Shown: one piece after another, positions 54,372 to 61,435 of the stretch
Position numbering within the stretch: the stretch's first letter is position 1
Layout of the letters: each line of letters starts with the position of its first letter
NCBI RefSeq assembly: GCF_016863195.1
Contig: NZ_BOOK01000016.1
Location: forward strand, 186,001-250,000
Length of the DNA: 64,000 nt
Source: Paraplanobispora takensis
Lineage (GTDB): Bacteria; Actinomycetota; Actinomycetes; Streptosporangiales; Streptosporangiaceae
Reading direction: 5' to 3'
Program-made: the position numbers and the translations under genes
Notes under the pieces: model-generated
Databases searched by the model: none
What the model was told of the DNA's origin: nothing
What the model saw: the letters and a program-made list of their open reading frames with translations, nothing else

Positions 54372-55007
54372 TCATCGGTTACGAACTGCGGCACCGAGGA
54401 GCGGGGTGTTCACCGTGTCCTCGGTGAAGGAGATGCCGGTGATCTTTTTTGCCAGTGCGAAGCACTGCGGAAACGGATTATGTGCGATGGGAGTCTCCCT
54501 GGAGGGGCCGAGATCTAGGCCGACCTCACGCATCGTGTCGAGCAGACGGTCCGGGGCGCTGCCCCGGCGGGCGTAGGGAGCCAGTTGATCGAAGAAGGTG
54601 ACCAGTTCACCGTCGACCGTGTAGGAGAAGCAGTCCGAAGCCTGGACGTTGCGGTAGACGGATACGACCTCGGTTGCCCGGGAAAGACTGCGCAGCAGGT
54701 GCTCATCAGTGGTGAGTGAACCTGTCCAGAACTGGATGAGTATCGTCCAGCCGTCCTTCTCCAGTGCGCCCACGTAGCTGCTCCGGAAGTTGTCGGAGTA
54801 GATGTATTCCATCGTGCGCTCCTGGTGTGCGTCAAAGGTCACCTCCTCGATCGTGTCCTCCTCTGCGCCGAGGCGGATCAATGCCTCAGAGGGGGTGAGG
54901 GATCGGACGAAGGAGACGCAGGAGACGTCGCGGAACGGGCCGTGCTTCAGCAGCCAGCCGAATTCCTCGTGTGAGATCGTCAGCGTAGCCTCCTTGAGGG
55001 TTTTCAT
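54372..55007 (-). CDS. DUF6461 family protein, copy 2
   Basis: 211 aa from ATG 55007. CVSFVRSLTPSEALIRLGAEEDTIEE and ATEVVSVYRNVQASDCFSYTVDGELVTFFDQLAPYARRGSAPDRLLDTMREVGLDLG align along the length of copy 1 (51311-51925). The codon aligned with copy 1's ATG is CTG (54983), behind an AAGGAGG; the ATG start places eight residues before it. Either start may be used. Confidence 0.78.
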   Translation of the reverse strand: MKTLKEATLTISHEEFGWLLKHGPFRDVSCVSFVRSLTPSEALIRLGAEEDTIEEVTFDAHQERTMEYIYSDNFRSSYVGALEKDGWTILIQFWTGSLTTDEHLLRSLSRATEVVSVYRNVQASDCFSYTVDGELVTFFDQLAPYARRGSAPDRLLDTMREVGLDLGPSRETPIAHNPFPQCFALAKKITGISFTEDTVNTPLLGAAVRNR

Positions 55008-55124
55008 TCCGAATAGTGATCAGATTCAGTCGTTCACAGTACGGGCGGCCCGCGCCGTCGAAGAGTCGTTCCTCAGAGGGGATGGCTCACCGCTTCTCGG
55101 CAGAAGCCGTCTATACCCGTGGTG

Positions 55125-55430
55125 TCAGTCCCGGCGTCGCTCGACCGCGATCACCCGGCCGGCTTCCGCCTCGGTCGCCGCGCGGACCTCGACGAAGTCG
55201 TTTTCGGCGCGCAGACCATAGGCGAAGAACGGCGGACCAAGTAGCAGCCGTTGCCCGGAAGGGCCGCGCATGGGACCGCACAGTTCCACGATGCCAGCGT
55301 GACTCAGGTAGGTGACCTGCCCAGTCTCGCCCCAAGGCTCACCGGGTGCGGGAGGTTCGGCGTACCAGGCTTCCATCCGCACCTGCGCCGTTCGCGCCCT
55401 GGCATGACTTTTGATGCCGACCGGGGACAC
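55125..55430 (-). CDS. Unknown ~100-aa protein at the island edge
   Basis: 101 aa from GTG 55430, or 83 aa from ATG 55376 (MEAWYAEPPAPGEPWGETGQ). Beta-rich; VELCGPMRGPSGQRLLLGPPFFAYGLRAENDFVEVRAATEAEAGRVIAVERRR. Its 5' end overlaps the dispersed repeat at 55419, so the first codons may be foreign. Family not recognised. Confidence 0.5.
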   Translation of the reverse strand: MSPVGIKSHARARTAQVRMEAWYAEPPAPGEPWGETGQVTYLSHAGIVELCGPMRGPSGQRLLLGPPFFAYGLRAENDFVEVRAATEAEAGRVIAVERRRD

Positions 55431-55492
55431 GGCTGGACACCGGTGGACGGCCAGATCGTAGCTGCAGGTCAGGGTCGATATCGGTACTGGTC
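55419..55492 (+). repeat. Dispersed ~75-bp island repeat, copy 2
   Basis: Second copy of the repeat at 52052-52128: GACCGGGGACACGGCTGG, ACACCGGTGGACGG, GTAGCTGCAGGTCAGGG, TATCGGTACTGGTC. Lies 18 bp before tRNA fragment 3. Confidence 0.8.
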
Positions 55493-55509
55493 GGGGACCT
55501 GCTCGGATT

Positions 55510-55555
55510 GCCTGACAAGCGAGATGTCACTGGTCCGAACCCGGTAGCGCCCACA
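55510..55555 (+). other. tRNA-Val 3'-end fragment (att site 3)
   Basis: About 46 bp homologous to the 3' half of tRNA-Val from the anticodon loop on. The loop reads CTGACAA, giving anticodon GAC, as in tRNA-Val(GAC), unlike the UAC of the intact gene. The 5' half is absent and CCA has decayed to CAC-AG. Confidence 0.8.
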
Positions 55556-55560
55556 GAGAT

Positions 55561-55590
55561 GCCCCTGACCTGCACTGACAGGTCAGGGGC
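55561..55590 (+). terminator. Hairpin behind tRNA fragment 3
   Basis: Perfect 12-bp stem GCCCCTGACCTG (55561-55572) with 55579-55590, loop CACTGA, then CTATGTTTT. Homologous in place and sequence to the hairpin at 50106-50135. Confidence 0.75.
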
Positions 55591-55639
55591 CCTATGTTTT
55601 CAGGGAACGCGCCGAGCGTTCACCGCTTGGTGGCATCCC

Positions 55640-55733
55640 GCTTCGGCGGCAGTCTGCCGTTGCGGGGCGGCCGGCTCGGGATGGAGCGGCGGACCTCGAC
55701 CTTGGCCTCCTGGCAACGGCGCGCGGGGCTCAT
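55640..55733 (-). pseudogene. Decayed second copy of the HigA-like antitoxin start
   Basis: About 90 bp matching 50485-50576, giving MSPARRCQEAKVEVRRS at its start versus MSPARRWQEVKAEAHRL in the intact gene. The helix-turn-helix coding part and the region down to the terminator (about 280 bp) are deleted. Only a trace of the toxin 3' end follows (about 55734-55765). Confidence 0.75.
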
Positions 55734-55790
55734 CGCCCGTCCTTCTCATCCTCCCCGGCCGGCGCATCAAGGTGAAAACGGCTGACTGCG

Positions 55791-56600
55791 TCAGAGCACG
55801 AATGGATTCTCGTCGGATGTGACGGCCGAGAGCAGCGCGGAGCCGAACTTGCCGTACAGGTGTCGCTGAAGGGCCGGACCGAAGCTCACCCGAGCGACGC
55901 CGAGCGCGGCGAGTTCGGCCAGCGACAGCTTCCCGAGCCCGTACGCGACGTTGACGGGACCGGGAATGCCCTCGGCCAGGACCTTGATCACGTCGGGGTT
56001 GCCGGCGCCGATCGGATAAACGCAGTCCGCGCCGGCCGCGAGGTATCGGGCGCCGCGGTCGAGTGTGGCGGCCAGCTGCGCCCGCGGCGACCCGGACCGG
56101 CGCAGGAACGAGTCCGTACGCGCGTTGATGACCAGGTCCACGTTCAGCGACGTCGCCGCATCGCGCACCGCCGCCAGGAAGTCCGCCTGCTCGGCGACGT
56201 CGATCATGTTTCCGTCCGGCGGGTTCGAATCCTCCAGATTCAGGCCGGCGGCCCCGGTCGCGGCGAACCGCTCGACGAGCTCAGCCGGCGCGAGCCCGTA
56301 GCCGCGCTCGAAGTCGACGGTCACCGGCAGGCTCACCGCCCGGACGATCCGCTCGGCCGCGGCCAGCACCTCCTCGACCGGCGCCGCCTCACCGTCGTCG
56401 TAGCCGAGTACCGCGGCCGTGGCGGCGCTGCTCGTGGCCACGGCCGGCAGCCCGGCCGCCTCGACCATCCGGGCCGAGGCCGCATCCCAGGCGTTGGGCA
56501 GCACAAGCGGGTCACCGCTCACGTGCAACCGGCGGAGTGCGGCGGCCTCTCTCTGCGGCGGGGAAGCCTCCCGGACCTCCGGGCGGGATGGGTCACTCAT
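55791..56600 (-). CDS. Isocitrate lyase/PEP mutase-superfamily enzyme
   Basis: 269 aa from ATG 56600, set by GGAGG five bases upstream. TIM-barrel features: LVLPNAWDAASARMVEAAG, the metal-binding VTVDFERGYG, LNLEDSN (Asp/Glu metal ligands) and VINARTDSFLRR. Members make or break C-C or C-P bonds next to a carboxylate; the exact reaction is not readable. 39 bp downstream of the MFS gene, same operon. Confidence 0.88.
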   Translation of the reverse strand: MSDPSRPEVREASPPQREAAALRRLHVSGDPLVLPNAWDAASARMVEAAGLPAVATSSAATAAVLGYDDGEAAPVEEVLAAAERIVRAVSLPVTVDFERGYGLAPAELVERFAATGAAGLNLEDSNPPDGNMIDVAEQADFLAAVRDAATSLNVDLVINARTDSFLRRSGSPRAQLAATLDRGARYLAAGADCVYPIGAGNPDVIKVLAEGIPGPVNVAYGLGKLSLAELAALGVARVSFGPALQRHLYGKFGSALLSAVTSDENPFVL

Positions 56601-56639
56601 GGAATCCTCCATGTCATGGATGTCTAGGGGCAGCGTCAC

Positions 56640-58052
56640 TCACCTCGTCGCCTGCGCCGGTGCGGTCACGGGGGTCAGCCGTCGGCCGGGCATGCCGAGT
56701 GCGATGAGTGCGCCGACGAACGCGAGCGCGGTGACCGCGCCCATCGCCGCCGTGAACCCCTCGCTGAACTCCCCGGCTGAGTCGTAGCCCCCGGCACCGG
56801 CGAAGACGGCGACCGTGACCGCGACACCGAACACCCCACCGAAGATCCGCAGCGTCATGAACGCACCGGACGCTTGACCGATCTCCTGTGGTCGCACCGC
56901 TCCGACCACCGCCTTCTGCGCTGCGGGCATGGCCATCGTCAGTCCGGCGCCGCTGATGATCAGCGCGGGCAGCAGCTCGGGATAGCCCGTGTCGGTATCG
57001 GCGACCACGGTGATCCAGCCCATGCCCGCGGTCTGGAGCAGCAGCCCGCCGACCACGAACGTCCGCTCGCCGATCTTGTCGGCCAACCGGCCGGCGATCG
57101 GCGCGCACACCATCAGCGTCGCGGTCCACGGCATCAGCCGCAGGCCGGCATCGAGCGGTCCTTCACTGTGCACGGTCTGGAAGTACTGGGCGAGAAAGAA
57201 CAGCGTGCCGTACAGGGAGGCGAAGACGCAGAAGTTCGCCGGGTTGGCCGTGGCGAACGCCCTCAACCGGAAGAACCGCATCGGCAGCATCGGCGCCTCC
57301 GCGCGTCGTTCCCAGAGCACGAAGGCGATCACCAGCGCGGCACCGAGCACCAGCGCGCCCAGCACTTCCGCGCTGCTCCAGCCCGCCGCGTTCCCGCGGA
57401 CCAGACCCCAGACGATGCCGAACGCGCCCAGGGTCACGAGCGCGACCCCTCCCAGGTCGAGCCGGCTGCCCGGGCCGGCGGTCTCATCGACGTGCCGCAC
57501 CGTGAACAGGATCGCGATCACTCCGATCGGCAGGTTCAGCCAGAAGATCCACTGCCAGGTCAGCTCCTCGGCGACGACGCCGCCGAGGAACGGGCCGCCG
57601 AACGTCGCCAGACCGGTGACGCCCAGGTACAGCCCCATCGCCTTGCCCCGCTGCCGCGGCGGGAACATCGCACTGATGAGGGTCAGCGACAGCGGCAGCA
57701 CCAGCGCGGCGCCGACGCCCTGGAACGCCCGGGACGTGATCAGGGTGCCGATGTCCGGCGACGACGCACAGGCCACCGACGCGACGGTGAACAGCGCCAG
57801 TCCGGTGACGAACACGCGGCGGCGGCCGAACCGGTCACCCAGCGCCGCTCCCGTCAGCAGCAGTACCGCGAACGTCAGGCTGTAGGCGTTGACGGTCCAC
57901 TCGAGTGCTTCGAGCGACGCCGCCAGATCCTGCCGGATCGTGTTCAGCGCCGTCGTCACGATCAAACTGTCCAGGGACATCATGAACGACGCCAGTGAGG
58001 CAAGCCCCAGTACCCACGCCTGCTCGGACGTCATCCCTCCTCCGGCATTCAC
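56640..58052 (-). CDS. MFS drug exporter, DHA2/EmrB family
   Basis: 470 aa with about 14 membrane helices. Motif A GDRFGRRRVFVTG and motif C-like GPFLGGVV present; N-terminal SLDSLIVTTALNTIRQDL is typical of EmrB/QacA proteins. GTG 58052 has AAGGAG five bases upstream. Probably exports a toxic compound by proton antiport; co-transcribed with the PEP-mutase-family gene. Confidence 0.92.
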   Translation of the reverse strand: MNAGGGMTSEQAWVLGLASLASFMMSLDSLIVTTALNTIRQDLAASLEALEWTVNAYSLTFAVLLLTGAALGDRFGRRRVFVTGLALFTVASVACASSPDIGTLITSRAFQGVGAALVLPLSLTLISAMFPPRQRGKAMGLYLGVTGLATFGGPFLGGVVAEELTWQWIFWLNLPIGVIAILFTVRHVDETAGPGSRLDLGGVALVTLGAFGIVWGLVRGNAAGWSSAEVLGALVLGAALVIAFVLWERRAEAPMLPMRFFRLRAFATANPANFCVFASLYGTLFFLAQYFQTVHSEGPLDAGLRLMPWTATLMVCAPIAGRLADKIGERTFVVGGLLLQTAGMGWITVVADTDTGYPELLPALIISGAGLTMAMPAAQKAVVGAVRPQEIGQASGAFMTLRIFGGVFGVAVTVAVFAGAGGYDSAGEFSEGFTAAMGAVTALAFVGALIALGMPGRRLTPVTAPAQATR

Positions 58053-58231
58053 CGTTTCTCCTTCTGTTCAGAGTTTTCCCGGGTACGTGAGCGGACGCCG
58101 TCGCCGTGAATTCCGCAGCGCTGTCACCGGGAATTCCGCGGCGCCGCCGCCCTTTTGCGCATGACGATTCGCGCGCCCCCCGGGCGCGCTTTCGGGTGTC
58201 CCCGCGGGGAATCGAGTCCGGTAGCGGCCGA

Positions 58232-59302
58232 TCAGGTGCGCAGCGACCGCGGGAAACCGAACAGCGTCAAAAGCGAGTTGTCGATGAATCGCGTCAGCAC
58301 GGAGATCCGGCCGCCGGTCAGAGTCAGTACGAGAACTCCGTGCGCGTGCATGATCGGGGTCCGCGGGTCACGTACATAGCAGCCGAACGCCGGTTGGCCG
58401 TTCGCCCGCGTCGGGACCAGCACGTACCGCAGGCCGTTGCGCAGCGCGACGGTGGTCAGGAAGTTCCGCACGGCATCGGGGCCCTGGTATTCCAGCGGCA
58501 GCGGCGGCATGGTCAGCCACGCGTCGTCCGTCATCATGGCCACGATCGCATCGACGTCCCCGGCCTCGAACGCGCGGACGAAGTCATCCACGATCCGGCG
58601 TTCCTCCGGCGAGTTCGGCAACGGGGAGCTCTCCCGATCGGGAGCCGGAAGCTCGTGCGCCAGGGCGGCCCGCGCCCGCTTCAGCGCGCTGTTCACCGCG
58701 TTTTCAGTCGTGCCGAGAATCTCCGCCACCTCGACGGACCGGAACGCCAGCACATCCCGCAGCACCAGTACGGCTCGCTGCCTCGGCGGCAGCTGCTGCA
58801 GCGCTGCCAGGAACGCCAGCGACACCGACTCCCTGGCCTCGTACCGCGCCTCCGGCCCGGGCAGGTGGTCGGCGATCTCGTCGAGCAGCACATCGGGGTA
58901 CGGCTCCAGCCAGCTCGGCTCCGCCCGGAGGCGCGACGGCTCGGGCAACGGGACCTCCGGCTGATAGGCCGCGTACTCCTGTGGGCGACGGCTGACGGCC
59001 CGCAGCGCGTTGAGGCAGCGGTTGGTCGCGATGCGGTAGAGCCAGGTCCGCACCGAAGCGCGTTCCGCATAGCCGTCGATCCCGCGCCACGCCGCCAGCA
59101 GCGTCTCCTGCAGCAGATCCTCGGCGTCCTGCACCGAGCCGAGGATGCGGTAGCAGTGCACCTGGAGCTCACGGCGGTACGGCTCGACGAGCTCGCGGAA
59201 CGCCTCACCGTCCCCGCTCCGCGCCAGCGCCAGCAGGTCACCGGCCGGGTGCCGGGCACGGGCCGGGGCGCCGGATCCCCCGGTCGGCGGAATCCCTCGC
59301 AT
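58232..59302 (-). CDS. RNA polymerase ECF sigma factor, SigG/TIGR02960 type with SnoaL-like tail
   Basis: 356 aa. Region 2 (YRILGSVQDAEDLLQETLLAAWRGIDGY...RTWLYRIATNRCLNAL), region 4 (LPPRQRAVLVLRDVLAFRSVEVAEILGTTENAVNSALKRARAAL), then a C-terminal SnoaL/NTF2-like domain (DFVRAFEAGDVDAIVAMMTDDAWLTMPPLPLEY). This class replaces an anti-sigma factor with the tail domain. ATG 59302. Linked to neither neighbour by overlap; the MFS/PEP-mutase operon downstream is a possible target. Confidence 0.9.
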   Translation of the reverse strand: MRGIPPTGGSGAPARARHPAGDLLALARSGDGEAFRELVEPYRRELQVHCYRILGSVQDAEDLLQETLLAAWRGIDGYAERASVRTWLYRIATNRCLNALRAVSRRPQEYAAYQPEVPLPEPSRLRAEPSWLEPYPDVLLDEIADHLPGPEARYEARESVSLAFLAALQQLPPRQRAVLVLRDVLAFRSVEVAEILGTTENAVNSALKRARAALAHELPAPDRESSPLPNSPEERRIVDDFVRAFEAGDVDAIVAMMTDDAWLTMPPLPLEYQGPDAVRNFLTTVALRNGLRYVLVPTRANGQPAFGCYVRDPRTPIMHAHGVLVLTLTGGRISVLTRFIDNSLLTLFGFPRSLRT

Positions 59303-59643
59303 GGCGGCTCCTTCTCTCCCGAGTCTCTCTCGTAAGAACAGACACCGCCAACGCCGGAAAGTGGTCGGCCGGCGCCGAGTTCTCGGCGAGAGTCCCGCGG
59401 GTCTTCAGGTCCGGTGCGTCGGTTCGAGCCGCCAGGACACGCCTGACCGTGCGCGAAGGGTCCGTCGCCATGGGCACAAGGATCTCCGGAGGCGTGGCGG
59501 GGTCGCTCGCCACGGCCGGCCGGTGCCCTTGTTCCGGGTGGGTGAGGTTCGTTCACTCGTTGAGGGTGATGCCTCGCCGGGTCCTCAGCCGGGATCCTAC
59601 GGGGGTCGTGGTGGGTGTGGATGCCGGTGCGGAGGTGCGGTCG
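59303..59643. other. 341-bp gap with a possible LRV-repeat remnant
   Basis: On the minus strand, about 59366-59513, a frame reads ASDPATPPEILVPMATDPSRTVRRVLAARTDAPDLKTRGTLAEN, the style of leucine-rich-repeat-variant proteins. It is only two repeats long and runs into the sigma gene, so it is most likely a remnant. Nothing else is recognisable. Confidence 0.35.
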
Positions 59644-60210
59644 ATGCCACGCAGAGTCTCCTCGGCGGTGGTGGCCGTGATCCTCGCGACGGTGGGCCTG
59701 GTCGTCGGATGCTCCGGTGGCGGTGGCGGTGGCGGGTCGCAGGCCGGGACACCGCCCTCGTCCACCGGGAGCGTCGACTTCACCCCCAGCCGGAGTGCGG
59801 ACGCATCCTCGACCCGCAGTGCCGATCCCCAGGATCGCGTGACTCCGGAGGTCTCCTCCGGTTCGGTGAGACCGTCGCCGACGACGAGGACCAGGACAGT
59901 GCAGCCGACGACGACAGCGGTCGTCACGGAACGTGTTACACAGAGCGCGACGTTGACCGCCCCCCAGGCCGAGCCGCAGCCGACGACGACCGTGGTCGTC
60001 ACGGAACGTGTTACGCAGAGCGCGACGTTGACCGCCTCCCAGGCCGAGCCGCAGCCTGTGGCGTCCGCGGGTGCCGAGTCGCCGATCCCGGAAAGCGGCG
60101 CCGGTTCTCCGCCGCTCTGGCTCTGGATCATCCTCGCGGTGGTCGTCGGCGGCCTGGTGGCATGGCTTGTCTACGCGATCCGGCGGGGTTCGAGAACGGA
60201 GCGGACCTGA
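59644..60210 (+). CDS. Repeat-bearing lipoprotein with C-terminal membrane anchor
   Basis: 188 aa from ATG 59644 (GGAGG eight bases upstream; a longer frame begins at 59449). Lipobox L-V-V-G-C, a Gly/Ser/Thr/Pro-rich mature part with two 25-residue repeats (P-T-T-T-x-V-V-T-E-R-V-T-Q-S-A-T-L-T-A), then a C-terminal helix WLWIILAVVVGGLVAWLVYAI and basic tail. Both ends would be in the membrane, the repeats outside. No family recognised. Confidence 0.72.
   Translation: MPRRVSSAVVAVILATVGLVVGCSGGGGGGGSQAGTPPSSTGSVDFTPSRSADASSTRSADPQDRVTPEVSSGSVRPSPTTRTRTVQPTTTAVVTERVTQSATLTAPQAEPQPTTTVVVTERVTQSATLTASQAEPQPVASAGAESPIPESGAGSPPLWLWIILAVVVGGLVAWLVYAIRRGSRTERT
59902..60051 (+). repeat. Two 75-bp in-frame tandem repeats
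   Basis: Units 59902-59976 and 59977-60051, both starting CAGCCGACGACGAC and differing at a few positions; each encodes 25 residues of the lipoprotein. Confidence 0.9.
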
Positions 60211-60380
60211 GGTGCCGGATCTCTGCCCGGCGCTCACCTTCGGCCTGACCGAGGACCCCTCAGGGGGCGTCGCCCGGGCGGTCGGCCTCGTCGAGGAGCT
60301 CGCCCGGCGTCGCCGCATCGCCTCCCCGGTGCGGATGACGGTGGCGACCACCGACGAAGGAAACCGGCAGAGTCCGCATC

Positions 60381-60614
60381 GTGATCGTCTTCAGGGCCAA
60401 GTTCGAAGGCATGGAACCGGGGGCGGCCTGGCAGGACCTCAGGATGGGGGTCCGTGACTGGAACGCCTGGGAACGTATCGCGCTCGTGACCGATCACGCG
60501 TGGATGAAGGACGGGCTCCAGCTGTTCGCCTGGGCCATGCCAGGTGAGGTCAAATCCTTCGAGCTGGCCCAGCAGGACGACGCCGTCGCCTGGGCGGCCG
60601 GCCTCGCCGAGTAG
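60381..60614 (+). CDS. SpoIIAA/STAS-like protein, C-terminal half only
   Basis: 77 aa from GTG 60381. KFEGMEPGAAWQDLRMGVRDWNAWERIALVTDHAWMKDGLQLFAWAMPGEVKSF corresponds to the second half of SpoIIAA-like (STAS/SEC14-type) proteins of about 120 aa. The N-terminal strands are absent; the preceding 170 bp does not supply them. Probably a truncated gene, though a ribosome-free GTG start is present. Confidence 0.5.
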   Translation: MIVFRAKFEGMEPGAAWQDLRMGVRDWNAWERIALVTDHAWMKDGLQLFAWAMPGEVKSFELAQQDDAVAWAAGLAE

Positions 60615-60655
60615 GCGGCGCTCGTATATCGGGTGGCCGCGGTCCGAGTGGAAGC

Positions 60656-61279
60656 TCACCGGTCCGGTCGGCCTGCGGTGGGCTCTTGTCCCACGCGTCG
60701 CCGTTGCCGGTGGGCGTCTGCGCGGCGTCCCCGCGGGGTCCTTCCCCACGGCTTGTAGATCGACAGGATGGTCGCGACGACGAGCAGGATGAAGGCGGCG
60801 AGGTTGCCCGCGATCAACAGGGTGCGGACGGCGTGCCCGGTGGCGGGTACGGCCGGGCCCGTCGCCTCGGCGAGGGCCCGGCCGGTCCACTCGTGCAGGA
60901 AGAAGAAGCCGTTGGCCATCGCCAGCAGGACCAGCCCCAGCTTGGCGACGACCCAGTGGTGCTTCAGGACGCCCCAGTTGCTGGACAGGCCGCTGACTAT
61001 GCCGCTGAGGAGGGTGAGCAGCGCCGTCGGAATGACGATCACATCGTCGATGAGGACCATGATCTGATAACCGGTTCGTACGAACGCCGGGTCCTGCGAC
61101 TGCCGCAGCGTCATCCCCAGGACGATCATGACGACCGCCACGCCGAGCCAGCCGACCGAGCCGCCGACGTGGATGACGAGTGCCGCCCTGCGCAGGCGTG
61201 GTCGCCGCGGGGAGCGTCCGGCCGCGGTACGGCTCGCCGGGCGCGGGCGCGAAGCAGTGGTGGAACGTTCGTCGGACAT
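60656..61279 (-). CDS. DUF2269-like integral membrane protein
   Basis: 207 aa, four predicted membrane helices (about 36-57, 75-98, 108-130, 152-173) after a basic N-terminus; HVGGSVGWLGVAVVMIVLGM and WVVAKLGLVLLAMANGFFFLHEW are the best-kept parts. ATG 61279. Divergent from the NarL-type system across a perfect inverted repeat and likely under its control. Confidence 0.75.
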   Translation of the reverse strand: MSDERSTTASRPRPASRTAAGRSPRRPRLRRAALVIHVGGSVGWLGVAVVMIVLGMTLRQSQDPAFVRTGYQIMVLIDDVIVIPTALLTLLSGIVSGLSSNWGVLKHHWVVAKLGLVLLAMANGFFFLHEWTGRALAEATGPAVPATGHAVRTLLIAGNLAAFILLVVATILSIYKPWGRTPRGRRADAHRQRRRVGQEPTAGRPDR

Positions 61280-61391
61280 GGCCGCCAGCGTGCCGTCGCC
61301 CGGCCGTCGCTGTCGTCGCCCGGGCAACGGATCATGGTCTGCGCGCCGGAGCGCAGGGGTCCTGCCACATCCGCCGTAGCCGAGTGCGTGC

Positions 61392-61419
61392 GCGCCGTAC
61401 GTCGGGGAACGTACGGCGC
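61392..61419. promoter_or_regulatory. Perfect 11-bp inverted repeat between membrane protein and two-component system
   Basis: GCGCCGTACGT (61392-61402), six-base centre, and its complement (61409-61419). It lies in the divergent promoter and 17 bp before the histidine kinase start. Good candidate site for the NarL-type regulator. Confidence 0.6.
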
Positions 61420-61435
61420 ATACGGTCTGATACCG

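Noticed and set aside
54372-55007. DUF6461 proteins as immunity proteins for the nearby toxin
   Set aside because: No sequence evidence connects them with HigB-like toxins, which are neutralised by the encoded antitoxin; co-location alone is too weak.
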